A program made the position numbers and the translations under genes. The notes beneath the pieces were generated by a model. The model did no database searches, had not been told where the DNA came from, and saw only the letters and a list, made by a program, of their open reading frames with translations. DNA of 64,000 nt, taken from contig JAQFVV010012506.1 in assembly GCA_028023455.1 (NCBI GenBank), positions 3,402,714 to 3,466,713 of the forward strand. The letters are read 5' to 3'. This DNA is from Epiperipatus broadwayi (Eukaryota > Onychophora > Udeonychophora > Euonychophora > Peripatidae). This document shows, in pieces, positions 12,236-23,345 of the stretch. Each line of letters begins with the position of its first letter. Positions within the stretch are counted from its first letter, which is position 1.

Positions 12236-12385
12236 AAAGAATATGTAATAAGGGGGAAGCCAGTTTTACGCTTTGCTTGCTGGACGGCAAAGAGAACGGG
12301 TAACCGGAGTCGGGGGGCTTGGAGCGGGGAGGTTAAGGTAGACGGGGGTATACAGGGCTTTGGCCGGGGAGCGTGGCAAGACAAA
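12236..12385. other. GC-rich island in AT-rich DNA
   Basis: About 150 bases are clearly more than half G+C and contain several CpGs, G runs (CGGGGGGC, GCGGGG) and direct matches to no other part of the window. Minus-strand translation gives a Pro/Leu-rich peptide that I do not recognise. It could be a CpG-rich promoter or first exon of the minus-strand transporter, or an inserted foreign fragment. No TATA box or splice site settles it. Confidence 0.45.
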
Positions 12386-12419
12386 CCGGACAAAAAACTC
12401 TTTAAAAATTAAAATATTT

Positions 12420-13840
12420 CATCCAGTACCCTTTCTCCCGCTAAGAATTTTGTAAATATTATCCAGTCTATTTTCACCTATTAAAGTCAATAAAAATAAC
12501 TTTAATGACTACTTTTAAAAAATCATAATCAAATTAAAGTCAACAATTTTTTATAATAGCCAGATCTTTTTATTTAGATTTCCTTTATACATACCATTAG
12601 ATATGACAAATTTTGTCGCCCTGACCTGTTTTGGATTTGTGGAAATTGTTTTTAATCCATTCAAAACTGAAAAAAAAAACTGCAATTTCTTACCACAGAC
12701 ATGTGTAATGTAGATCTTTATTATGTGATATATAATCCACCTCCTTCAAGCTGCATAATGATTACATTCAGACAATTAAATACAAATATTGTTCACCGAA
12801 AACTATAGAAAATGTTTAAATGTGAAGTTTAGATGACATTTCTTATATTAAAAAATTATTCAGCACCATTAACTACTACCCTATATTAATATAAGAATTT
12901 AAATTACCTTATATTAATATAATAAAAAACAAGAAAGAGGCATGACAATAAATAATATAGTTAGCTCTACAAAGATATTTTCTAAACCAGAATTTAAATA
13001 TAGTAATATCACAATTATTTCATTAACAGTACATATTTAATAGGTTGCTGTTTCATCATCTATTGTCACGTTAATTATAGTCTTTAGATAGTAAATAAAT
13101 TTTTTTAATAACAATTTTGGACTACTATTTAAAAAACAATAGGGTAAATTCTTTATTCTTAATCAATAGTTTAGGTAATATCACATTTTTATCTAAAATC
13201 TTTGCCAAGAAGTATGTGTTATAGTCCACTAGAGAAAGCCAAGGACTCCAGTTAACTCTGTTTCTGGCTCCCCATTTCGGTCCCTTTTTTCTAGTTTAGG
13301 AAATTAAATTTCTCTAAAACTATCCCTATTAAAAAGGGAAGTTTCTTAGCTCTCTTTTCATATAAAAGCTATATCAACAATGTAATCACAAGTAAGAATA
13401 ATTTCAACTTTTATAAAAACGCTATGTATATATATGGCAGCCATTGAAATTACAAAAGATTTCTATAGAGATTTTACCTTTTAATGAAAATTTACAGTTC
13501 ACTTAATTTTGTTGAATGAATGAGAGAGTCTGGATGTTGGGAGGGCCCCCAGGGGCCTAAATCATAGTTCTTTTGAGGGAGGAGGCTGGGATGAGAGTGC
13601 TGTGGTGAATGTTACCAACGTTGGTTTTTCTCATTCACAAGATAGGAAAAATAACATTATTTATGGTGATTTTTTAACATTATCATCATGAATGATTTTA
13701 TTCATATATTATTGCAAAATAAGTTGCAGTTTGGCCTCATGATTCTAATTGTAAGTGATTCACCTTATTTAATTGTATTACTTCCAATGTTGTTATTGAT
13801 AGGGCTGGCCTTTTGCTGTTCATGTGATTTTTATGATGGA
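12420..13840. other. Noncoding DNA, nothing recognised
   Basis: AT-rich sequence without coding capacity. A slightly GC-richer patch at about 13530-13620, containing GGGAGGGCCCCCAGGGG, may be old repeat DNA. Confidence 0.4.
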
Positions 13841-14077
13841 CTAGAAGAGATATTTTGAGCTTGGAATTTTTTTTTCCTTGTTCTCCATATTTTTTCCATA
13901 ATTTTTCCAAAGTATTTGGGATTGCTCTCTTGTGGAGATATTTGAGACCATTTGGAAGAACTGAACAGTAGATTGATTTAGTCCATATTTTATGTTATCT
14001 CCAAGTGTTTTTCTATTTCTCAACTTATCTACCGCAAATTGGATTTCACAATATGGTACTCCTAAAACACTATTCAT
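13841..14077 (-). pseudogene. Possible LINE-type reverse transcriptase remnant
   Basis: The translated frame has VPYCEIQFAVDKLRNRKT followed after a gap by QFFQMVSNISTREQ. This resembles the start of a non-LTR reverse transcriptase palm (a charged helix, then LKNGKAPG-like residues, later an IP..WK-like region). Catalytic motifs are absent, the fragment is 78 codons, and downstream DNA is full of stops. The call rests on pattern memory and is weak. Next to it, 14100-14365 is C/T-rich and ends in AATAAA and an A-rich tail on the plus strand, which could be the 3' end of another retroelement. Confidence 0.25.
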
Positions 14078-14365
14078 ATTTGAATTCTAGACTTTAAAAA
14101 TAATTCCTAATTGTTCCTATTTATCCACCTAGGCAACCAAACCTATCAACACTGCTCCTTACCAAAGACTCTTCTTTGCCAGGACTACACACTCTTTCCA
14201 TATTCTCTTCCCATTTCATATGTATTCCCTTTCCTTTCACCATATTGTACTTGAATTTCATTTTTCCATGTAATTATCCCTTTGTAAACCTTTTTAACTG
14301 CTGTGTAGTTTGTCTTTTTGATTAATAAAAGCTTTCATCACTGAGAAAAGAAAAAAAAAGAAGTA

Positions 14366-15316
14366 AGGTGTAAAGAATATCCACAATAATACATTTTGAT
14401 TAATTATTTTGCTAATATTCTGACACTCTTCTACAAATATATGATTATATAGCAAGCATAAGCAATATTAAAGCCTGAGAATTTAATGTATTTGAGATTA
14501 ACTTTTTTATTACATTATATAAGCAGCTAGATAAAGCTGAAAAGTGAAAATGGCATTAGTTTAGTTAACTCTGTAAATTATTTTGAATAACAATGTTACA
14601 GAAAACATGAAAATGCTGAAAAATTTTCATTTAAATTATTTAAGATTAGAAATATGTTTATAAATGTATTTCATAAGATCCACATCACTACACATTCTTT
14701 TGAAAACATATGAATAAAGATACAATAAAAAAATAAATTACCCCCAAGAATTTTTTTATTGAACCAGCACTCATCAAACATAGTCTTAAAAGTTAGATAA
14801 AAAATTCCAGAGATATTGGAAAAATTTCATCCAGATTATCAAATTAAATAAAGATTTATGATTAATAAAATTTACAAATTGTTTAATAACATTGTTTAAA
14901 ATGTTTATTCTGAAACCAAATTTGCAAATAAGAGGAAGCTAATTTATTTAAAAGAGATGACACGGTCAGAATGCAAATCATTATCATTTTGAGATTAACA
15001 ATAATTTTGTTTTTAATGCAATTCTCTTTTTTTTATCTGTTGAAATTCATACAATAACTCTTATGTCTGATCTTTTACTACTATCAATGATTTTAAGTGG
15101 AAATTATACTGAAATATATTTATATACGTGAAATTGAGATTTGAGTATCATTTTGGAACAGGGCTTACGTTTAGATTTTTCTTTTTATTTGTTTCAATTG
15201 GTTTAGAAGTGTTATTTTGAATAGTATATAATTCATCTCTAAATAGACTTTTTTTCCGGCATTAATTCGTAAATTATCGAGAATTTTTTTAAGTAAAGTT
15301 ATTTATTTAGAAAAAA
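14366..15316. other. Noncoding DNA, nothing recognised
   Basis: AT-rich, no ORF of note, no repeat recognised. Confidence 0.4.
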
Positions 15317-15645
15317 GATAGCCAATCTTCATACTTTAATGGACAGGCTTCAAACTACACCAACCCAAGAGTTGTGGGTTGGTGTAGTTTGAAGCCTGTT
15401 TATTAAAATATGAAGATTGCCTATCTCAATATAAAGCTGAGCACTGATTGTATATATGTGTGAGGATAGTAATCTGGACCTACTGATGATTGCTGGTTTA
15501 GCATGAAATACACATATAGGTAATTATTTATCTTTTCAACATGTGTATGATCAGGTGGGTCAGCAATATGAGATGGCATGGAGAGTTGAAGGTTGTATGA
15601 AAGTCTGAGTTTGAATTTCTTATATTATATTATATATGTACAGGT
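15317..15645 (+). mobile_element. Hammerhead-bearing repeat, family A, copy 1
   Basis: Begins with a near-perfect 51-bp inverted repeat (15317-15367 and 15375-15425, 7-base loop; a handful of mismatches) that contains GGACAGGCTTCAA. The unit continues with a hammerhead motif (15478-15521), then AATTATTTATCTTTTC, and near 15610 ends with GAAAGTCTGAGTTTGAAT, a B-box-like element. The same order of blocks is found in the right arm of the 26133-26911 element, so this is one copy of that family. Combining a pol III-like box with a hammerhead resembles the Schistosoma Sm-alpha SINE-like elements; that parallel is inference. Confidence 0.7.
15478..15521 (+). ncRNA. Candidate type I hammerhead ribozyme (family A, copy 1)
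   Basis: Core CTGATGA at 15483-15489 and GAAA at 15505-15508. Stem I pairs ACCTA (15478-15482) with TAGGT (15517-15521), five perfect pairs. Stem II pairs TGCT (15491-15494) with AGCA (15500-15503), loop GGTTT, with a T-T mismatch at its base. Stem III is two pairs closed by ACAC. The predicted cleavage triplet is ATA, between 15516 and 15517. Compared with the copy at 26760, the second pair of stem I has changed from A-T to T-A on both strands. Activity is inferred, not shown. Confidence 0.65.
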
Positions 15646-16119
15646 GTGTGTAAGCATTACAGTGTATTAATTTATTTAGAAAAAGATAATATATCATATT
15701 CAAATTTTTGCTTTAAAATGATTTACCAAAACCAATCGGTAAAACCATATTACATTGAATTCTTGCAATATTACTTTGAACCATTTAGACATTTTTAAAA
15801 TAAAGTAATTAATGTTTTTTTCCAACTAAATTAGAAACTTTCAGATAAGCATAATATACTTAAAAACAATATATTAATTAGTTAATGAAATAAAAAACAA
15901 TGTATTCTTTGGTGTACTTTTAAATTATCTTTTATTATTAATTTTGCTATTTACCATTTTAACTAATAGTCCTTGTTAGAACTGCAGTTGATAAATGTAT
16001 TATATTATATGTCCACACATACGTATATGAATAATGCTACAAATTTGATTTACAAATATCACAATTTCCTGAAGAGAGTACATCAAGTCTGTCATTTGTA
16101 AGTCAAATTATACTAGGTT

Positions 16120-16262
16120 TATGTTCATAACTACTGAACAAATGATGAAGATTTATGTAGGTGATTGGATCTGGGCCAACTGATGAGACTGGCTTGGCAA
16201 GAAATGCATACAGGCAGTCAATTACTTTTTTCAGATGTCTCTATTCATCTGTTCAAGAATGT
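16120..16262 (+). repeat. Degenerate copy of hammerhead family A
   Basis: Shares the string of blocks GGATCTGGGCCAACTGATGA, GCTTGGCAAGAAAT and TCAATTACTTTTT with family A. CTGATGA is intact at 16180-16186, but stem II no longer pairs and stem I is disrupted, so it is a decayed relic. Confidence 0.5.
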
Positions 16263-17392
16263 GTAATGGAATAGAAATTTTAAATATATCTTTTAAAAAA
16301 TACATAAACATTCTACATACAAAGAATAAATTTGAAAGTGCAAAAAAAGTATATATTATTTTATAATACATAAAACATTGTGAAAAAGATAAATATTTAA
16401 CTTCATGATAGCAATTCTTATTTTTACTTTAAAATATCCTGCTTTATTGATTAGATATTCTCCATTCATAAAACTTATATAATGCTATCATTGTTTGTTT
16501 GTTTTTTTCCTTCTCACATTTTTTTTATATTAATAAAAGCATGACAACTTTAATAAAGCTTTTTATTTCTGAATTTTTTTGCTAAAACCATTTAGATCCT
16601 AACATATTACTAATCTCCTGTAAAATTAATATCTATAACACTGGTAAAATCAAAAAAGAAATATGTTTTTACTTTTAAATTAATATTTCTTCACGACTTT
16701 GATTTTAGATGTTTTTACTTTTAAATTAATATTTCTTCAATACTTTGATTTTAGATCATATGCTAAACAAATAATATTTTTATCCCAATACAACAATAGT
16801 TAAAAAGTATAAAATTAATTAACAATTTGTTTATTATAGAAAAATTTAAAGATTATTTTCTTATCAAGTGATATTTTTAATAGATATCTCATTAAACTAT
16901 CAAATTTCTATTTTTAAACATCAATGTATTAATATAATATATAATGTGAAGAACTATTCAAAACTCTCAAGACATGTTAAAAAAACTACTTATTTAAAAT
17001 TATTACTTTCTCCTATGACATTATATCACATGAATATAATTTTCTTTTTTTTTTTAAAAAATAATTTCATATCATCTGCAGATAAAAATAACAAATTCTA
17101 ATAATTTGAAATTTACAGATTTAGTTCTATATTATTAAAATTAATATTTTTTCTGACTTACAAACAAAGTTTGCCCTAATATATAATAATATTATTTTTG
17201 AATGTTATAACGTTTGTGACTGTATATTAACTTTGCATGTTATCAACTTTTTTGATATTTTATGTATTAGTTCTATATATTTTCATTATTTTTAATAAAT
17301 AATTTTAGTTAATACCAGATAATTCCAAGTTAACATAAAGAATAATAAATAGAGATTTAAAAAAAATTATATTACATGTGTTTATTTTCTTA
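16263..17392. other. AT-rich DNA with a 46-bp tandem duplication
   Basis: Two 46-bp units, 16664-16709 and 16710-16755, abut each other and differ by about two bases, so the duplication is recent. The plus-strand frame at 16868-17101 is AT-driven with no recognisable features. The rest is nondescript. Confidence 0.6.
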
Positions 17393-17665
17393 TGCACTAA
17401 AAAGCAAAAAATAATTGTTTCTTCATTGGATTTTTAGATTTAATTTAAAATAAAAGTATGAGGAGGAATTTAGAAATTAATTAAGTCAATCCCTATTTTT
17501 TATAGTAAGGGATTAACTTAAAATTAAACTGAGAAACTGCAAACCTCTCACACTTATTAGCCAATCAGGTGTTATTAATAGAACCTTCCACATACTTTTA
17601 TTTCAAGTTAAATATAAAATCCTTAATGGTGGTGGAAGAAACTTTTTTTTTTGCTTTTTAGTGCA
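17393..17665. mobile_element. MITE-like element with terminal inverted repeats (family 1)
   Basis: Ends TGCACTAAAAAGC and GCTTTTTAGTGCA are a perfect inverted pair. The arms continue with AATTGTTTCTTC / GGAAGAAAC and AAATAAAAGTATG / CATACTTTTATTT. An inner AGTCAATCCCTA / TAAGGGATTAACTT pair suggests a second, nested hairpin. It is related to 2851-3026. Noncoding. Confidence 0.75.
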
Positions 17666-17789
17666 CAGTAAATAAAAGCATTTAATACATAAAAAATTAT
17701 TATCTCTATTTATTTTTAACTTTTTAATATTTGCACAGTAATAAAAATGTAAACTATATTATACTTTAAATTGAATTGTCATTTATAGT

Positions 17790-17792
<3 letters not shown>

Positions 17793-17826
<34 letters not shown>
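17793..17826. repeat. (TA)n microsatellite
   Basis: An uninterrupted TA dinucleotide run. Confidence 0.9.
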
Positions 17827-17829
<3 letters not shown>

Positions 17830-18758
17830 CCCTTTTGTATGGGTCACCATCTAATTTTTGTGCTAATCTATTAAAAATTTTAAATTTAAGATATATTTGA
17901 ATATGTGATGTTAATTTTGCTTATGGTAATAGTTCAAAAAGTTTAATTAAAGCAATCTATGAGTATTTGATATGTGAAATTGTGCTGATATAAAGAGAGA
18001 CATTTTAAATGATGATGATTATAATATATAGTTGGGAAAAAATGGCCATAATCAATACTGCATTAATATATTTAATAAATAGGTATTTAAAGCTAAAAGT
18101 GTTTAAAAGACAAGTAAGAATAAATGCATATATTTATTGTTGATAAAATAATATTATAAAAGAATATAAATATTTTAATTATTGTAAGTACTTAAATAAA
18201 AGACTAATATTTGATTTTAATAATATTGGATAATTATTTTAAAATCTATTATAATATCTTATTTATTTAAAAAATATTTATTTTAAAAAAATGCAATTGT
18301 TAGTTTATTTTTAGACGTTGACAAGCGTTTCTTGTGTTATAAAAAAAACAGATGTTAGTTAGATATACACAAGCATGCTTGGAAGTTATTTAGTAAAGTT
18401 GCAAAACTATTTTAAAAATTATGTTGTAAAATTTATAAATAATACGTGAGTTATCACGAGATAAAAAATAAAGATATTCAATGTGAAATATTAAATCTGA
18501 TTTTAAAATATTGCTTTAAAAATATAACGTATAAAAGACTTAGTGTATTTTAAATAATTTTATAAAAGTTAAAATTAAAATCAAGTAAGAGAATATTTTT
18601 TAAAAAAAATGTTTAATAGATTTAAATATATGATAAAGATTATTTTAGAAATTTAATAATGTAATAAATATTAAATATTAAATAAGTCATTATTTATTTT
18701 TGATTTTGTGTTGTTGGTAAATATGTAAATAAGCCAGCAAAGTTGATTGTTTAATCTA
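17830..18758. other. AT-rich DNA upstream of the 18.8-kb promoter
   Basis: Noncoding, AT-rich. No repeat or gene recognised. If the unit downstream is an LTR, its 5' end would lie here, but I found no convincing TG terminus. Confidence 0.4.
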
Positions 18759-18792
18759 CCAATCAAATGGGAAGTTTCTTCCGGTATAAAAG
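18759..18792 (+). promoter_or_regulatory. Candidate pol II promoter: CCAAT box and TATA box
   Basis: CCAAT at 18759-18763 and TATAAAAG at 18785-18792, preceded by GC-containing TTCCGG. About 30 bases downstream is AGGAGAGGACTCTGTG, a plausible start region. The sequence downstream is C-poor and ends with poly(A) signals near 21.13-21.16 kb. It could serve a noncoding RNA gene or a long solo LTR. Confidence 0.5.
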
Positions 18793-18814
18793 CTCAGGTC
18801 AATTGTTAGGAGAG

Positions 18815-21180
18815 GACTCTGTGATTGAATTTTTAAAGTTAATTGTGTTATTTAAAATAGCTACGTAAATTTTATAGACGCTTTTAAAATCATTTTTCAA
18901 AATTATAAAAGTGTCTTTGTAAATAAGTTATAGAAATTTTAAATGATAGTCATGCAGTGTTAATTTAATTTTCCCTATCAATCGTCTCTATATTAAGCTC
19001 AATTTACAAGCAAATAGTCATGGGAACATCATATATAGTGAAAATATATCGGAAACTTTATACTAAAAGTATGACAAACGCTGGATTAGTTCGGATAATT
19101 ACGAGATGGAGAAAAGTAATATTTTGGACAGTATATAATTTTAAAAGCTAATTGCTATTGACTATTAGAAAATTAAATACTTTAAAGAATAAAGTACTTC
19201 TTTATAAAGAAAGTATTTTGTAAGATATAAATTTAAATATATCTTAAGGAAAGATATTAGAAATAAAAGTAGTTTTTATAAATACTTGCCTTGCTAAGTC
19301 TTTATGTTTAAAAGACTGAATGTTAATAATTTTAAAAGGCAAATAAATTGAAATATAGTTAGCTGAAAGTCTTAATATAATAAAAATTATTATATTGAAA
19401 TAATTTAAACGCTGGTCGTTTATAGATAAAGAAGTTTATTCTTACCTGGATATTTTATGGAATGCGCAAATAATATGTGGACGTCCCAGTCAATTTAAAA
19501 TAATTAAATGATAATGTTTCATAAACTATGGACTAATTTAAAATAATAACTTTAAATAATTTCGTTAAGGAACTGGATCCGGAGCTTATAAACTATTTTA
19601 ATTTTATTTTATTTTCTTGTGAGAAACTTATTTTTAAAAGAACGTTTTCATTTTTCATAAACTTTTAAAAAACACGTGATGGACCGGAAACAGGAAATGG
19701 TGTGCCAGTAAATATGTGCCTAGGATTAAAAAACTTTATGGTGAAAAGGAAACATCGCTGGATTTATGTAATATGAATTTTGTTTTATTTATCTAATATA
19801 AAAATTAAATCTTATTAATTTATTAAAAATAAGATAGGTACATTTCTTAAAATAGTAACTAAAAAATAATATAATGATTAATTGCATGAGTTTATTTTAT
19901 AATTAATATAACACAGAATATTTTAAAGAATGATCGTGAGTATAAATGTGAATTATTTTATGAAGCTGTAATTCCGAAGAATATTGGAAGATGGACTGGA
20001 CATTAATTCATTATCTATGGTAAAAATTGTATAATAATAATAATTTTGATGTATTTAATATGTTTTCTTTAGATCAACCAAATATTATGTTATTTTGAAT
20101 GAATGTATGATTATTTTAAAAATACACACATTATATTGGCAGTGACAGTTTTATTTAAATATGCATAATTTGAATTTATGATATAAATACGATACAACAT
20201 TACATAAGAAGCTTAGAAATAATTATATGATTCTTTCGTAAATAAATTTTAATATTTTGTTTATGTTATAGTATTAGAATTATATTTATTATTCATGGGT
20301 AATTATTTTTATTGCAAGTTAGGAATAGATTTAAAAGTCTATATTTTACTTTTGTTTTATTGGATAAATTAAGTTAAGTTTATGTAGAAGTTTATATTTG
20401 AGTTGAAGATTTACTGAATATAGATGATGAGTATAAATAGTTTTGGATAATTAGTATTTATTTAAAGTTGATGATTGTTTTTCCGGAATGTTTAAATAAG
20501 TTTTAGAGGATATTTTGTAGAAAGAAAGTTATTAAAAAGGAGTAGAATGACACACAAAGTAGAGTAATAATTTTACATAGAAAAGAATCATAGAATTTAT
20601 CTAATGTAAGACTTTATGAATTTGAAATAAATGAATTATTTTAAATATTATTGTTTCTAACAGTACATATATGTAATGCATATTTGATAAAACATGTAGC
20701 ATGAATTGCATTAAGTGAAATATAAAATTATAATCAATTCTTTGTTATTACATTACAAGGATACATTAGTTTCTATATTATGCTATTAAAGTAATGCTGA
20801 TAGTAAAGTAAACACATACTAGTACATGATGAAATGAATAACAGTAATACTTAAGTGATGTAGCAATTTAATTAATAAAGTTTAATTGTTTACATATGCT
20901 ACATAAATATTATTTACATAAATTTTTCTGTGTAATAATTGAAGTTCACTGATATTTATTTTAAGTCTAAGTTTTAAAAACATATTTCAATATTATTAGT
21001 ATAGCATTTTAAAAGAATGTATAGATTATTTAATAGGAGTATGAGCTAATAACAGTGTAAACATTTTGTATTATTATTTTCTTATTTTTATTTTCTTTGT
21101 TTCATAATTTTGAATTGTAAATATTGTAAATAAATTCTTAGTTGAAGTTAATGTAAATAAATTTGTTTAATTTGTTTTAA
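18815..21180 (+). other. Candidate noncoding transcription unit, C-depleted
   Basis: From the predicted start to the poly(A) signals, C is much rarer than G on the plus strand throughout, and there is no open frame of 60 codons or more. The end carries two AATAAA signals, then GT-rich AAGTGTGTCGAG. After TTTACACCACA at about 21201-21211 comes CATTTGACAGCAG, which might be an LTR end and primer-binding site, but no second LTR copy is in the window. Its nature, long noncoding RNA or solo LTR, is unresolved. Confidence 0.35.
21129..21161 (+). terminator. Tandem AATAAA poly(A) signals
   Basis: AATAAA at 21129-21134 and 21156-21161, with a TG-rich stretch about 25 bases further on. The arrangement fits a cleavage and polyadenylation site for the unit starting near 18.8 kb. 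AATAAA is common by chance in AT-rich DNA, so the call depends on the context. Confidence 0.35.
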
Positions 21181-22076
21181 AAGTGTGTCGAGTTCATTAT
21201 TTTACACCACAGCATTTGACAGCAGATAATTTGAAGAAACATAATATTTGCACAATGTGAATTTATTAATATTATTTTAGAAATAAATACAATATATTCC
21301 TGATTATCATTTTATGAGAATTGATTGACATTATTATATCATATTACAATGGTCATAGAGTAATTATAATACATTATATAAGAGTACAATATTATTTATT
21401 GCCACAGATTATTAAGTTGTAAGATTTTGATCTATTCTAAAATTAAGATACTATATGAAAATAAAAGATATACATATGATTATTTATTTATTGAATACTT
21501 AATAATATAACAGAAATAAATAAGATTAAGTTATACCCTAGGATTAGTATTGAGTATTATTATTATTAGAATAAGTTAGGTGTATTTAGGTTTGATATAA
21601 AATCCTTTATCATACTTATTTACATGAGTTATCATTACTTTAAGATAATTAGAAGAACCTGAGATTATTTAATTGTATTCTTTTAAAAATTAAAAGTTAA
21701 GATTTACTTATTTATTACATTTAAAGATAGTTTATTTTATTTAAAAGCCATAAGAATGCTGTAGAGGTAGTAGTAGGTTAATAAGGAGGTAATAGTATTC
21801 TTATGCCATTGAGACAATGTCTTGGTAGATATTAACTCAATGTAAATCTACTTATTACTTTGTAACTTTACTTCACAGTCTCATGATTTTAATAAATACT
21901 TAATTAATTAGTACATACTATAGAATTATATTGATTTTGATAATTAATAATAAATTTAATTAGAATATGATATTATAAAAGTATATTAAAGATAGATATG
22001 CAAATTTTAATTAAGCATTACAATTTAATTGAGCTAGTTGTATTTCAAACTATATTATACATCGAGAAGTAAGGGT

Positions 22077-22077
<1 letters not shown>

Positions 22078-22107
<30 letters not shown>

Positions 22108-22402
22108 CATTAGATATTTCTGCTATAAGTTAATATGTATACTTCTTATGTATATATCATATTTAAATTTGCATATATATATATATGTATAATAAACCAT
22201 TAAGTTACTAAAAATATGAATAAATATTTTTTTAAATCCTTATCAAAACTATATTATAAATGAACTTAACTTAATACATATAATTTTACTTTAAATCAAT
22301 TTGTCATATATATATAACCAGATATTTTTGCAATAAGTTATTATGTATACCTCTTATTTATATATTATATTTACTATGTGTGTACATAATTATATATATA
22401 TA
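22078..22402 (+). repeat. Pair of direct repeats of about 110 bp with TA tracts
   Basis: The segment around 22078-22190 ((TA)n, then GATATTTCTGCTATAAGTTA, then TATGTATAC and CTTAT) recurs at about 22303-22402 with scattered substitutions (GATATTTTTGCAATAAGTTA). The second copy directly abuts the perfect palindrome. Confidence 0.65.
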
Positions 22403-22403
22403 T

Positions 22404-22640
22404 GTCATATTATTATTACTATTTGCGGGATATTCCGTGTAGTGAAAAAGCTAAATGCTGACGTTTCAGTACAATATCAAGTACCTTCCTCAGAGCGTCC
22501 TCTTTCTCAAATCATAACATGCATTCTTATGATTTGAGAAAGAGGACGCTCTGAGGAAGGTACTTGATATTGTACTGAAACGTCAGCATTTAGCTTTTTC
22601 ACTACACGGAATATCCCGCAAATAGTAATAATAATATGAC
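22404..22640. repeat. Perfect 114-bp inverted repeat (237-bp palindrome)
   Basis: Left arm 22404-22517 and right arm 22527-22640 are exact reverse complements, base by base, separated by a 9-base loop (CATGCATTC). A palindrome this exact is either very recent or kept exact by gene conversion. Each arm carries CTGAGGA - 19 bases - GAAAC, a hammerhead-like core. No target-site duplication is obvious. Transcription from either strand would give a long perfect RNA hairpin. It can also be hard to assemble, so an artefact must be excluded. Confidence 0.95.
22544..22591 (+). ncRNA. Hammerhead-like motif in the perfect palindrome
   Basis: CTGAGGA at 22551-22557 and GAAAC at 22577-22581, followed by GTC and a possible cut after 22584. 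Stem II can pair GTAC with GTAC around TTGATATT, but one extra A lies next to the core. Stem I has GCT:AGC plus weaker pairs after a mismatch. Stem III is at most the ACGT palindrome, so activity would need a dimer. The identical motif lies on the minus strand in the left arm (CTGAGGA at 22493-22487). Confidence 0.4.
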
Positions 22641-22856
22641 ATCTTTTATCCGTGAAAACATTAGAATTAATATATATATATATATATATAATAAAGCATT
22701 TAAGTAACTTACTTTTCTGTTGAAAAGTGTTTGACTTTTTTTATTTGAAAAAAAAAAAATTTTTTTTAGATAATAACTTAACAAAACTATATTGTAAACT
22801 AACTCTTTTATTGCTTAAATGAAGTCTGCAGTTGGAACCAAGAAAATTATGAGCAT

Positions 22857-23345
22857 TACATAAAACATATTGAAATTCTAAAAAAATTTTTTTAAATTTG
22901 ATATCAAAATATTCAAAACTTACCCACCTAAAGATCCATATCTAAAAATCTAGGTCACCTATCTAAAATACTATTGTGTCCTATCACTTTGGTAGTGATT
23001 TTAAAAATATATACAACATTTCAACAAATTCTATTGAATTTAAATTTATTCAACTTTTAATTTTAAAATGTTATTATAACTTTAAATTGAAATAAATAAA
23101 AACTTTATATAAGCCTCTTGCAAACCTTACTTAAAATATATGAAAGTTCTAAAGACAATTTTTAAAATTGATATCAAAATATTTAAAATTTTCCCACTTA
23201 CTGTTTCATATTTAAGAAACTAGGTCACCTACCTAAAATATTATAGTCCCATATTGCTTTGCCTAGTATTTCTTTCTTATTTACAAAATTTGAATTTAAA
23301 TCTATTAAACTTTAATTATAAATTTTATTCTAACTTTAATGATAA
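22857..23345 (+). repeat. Tandem pair of dispersed repeat units, about 270 bp each
   Basis: Two diverged units share, in order, GATATCAAAATATT, CCCAC, TAGGTCACCTA, AAAATATTA/AAAATACTA, AATTTAAAT and a run near TAACTTTAA. The junction carries AAGCCTCTTGCAAACCTTAC. A third diverged copy is at 6655-6815. Class unknown. Confidence 0.65.

Noticed and set aside
22404-22640. CRISPR or tandem array interpretation of repeated hairpins
   Set aside because: There are no regularly spaced direct repeats; the sequence is a single palindrome in animal-type DNA.
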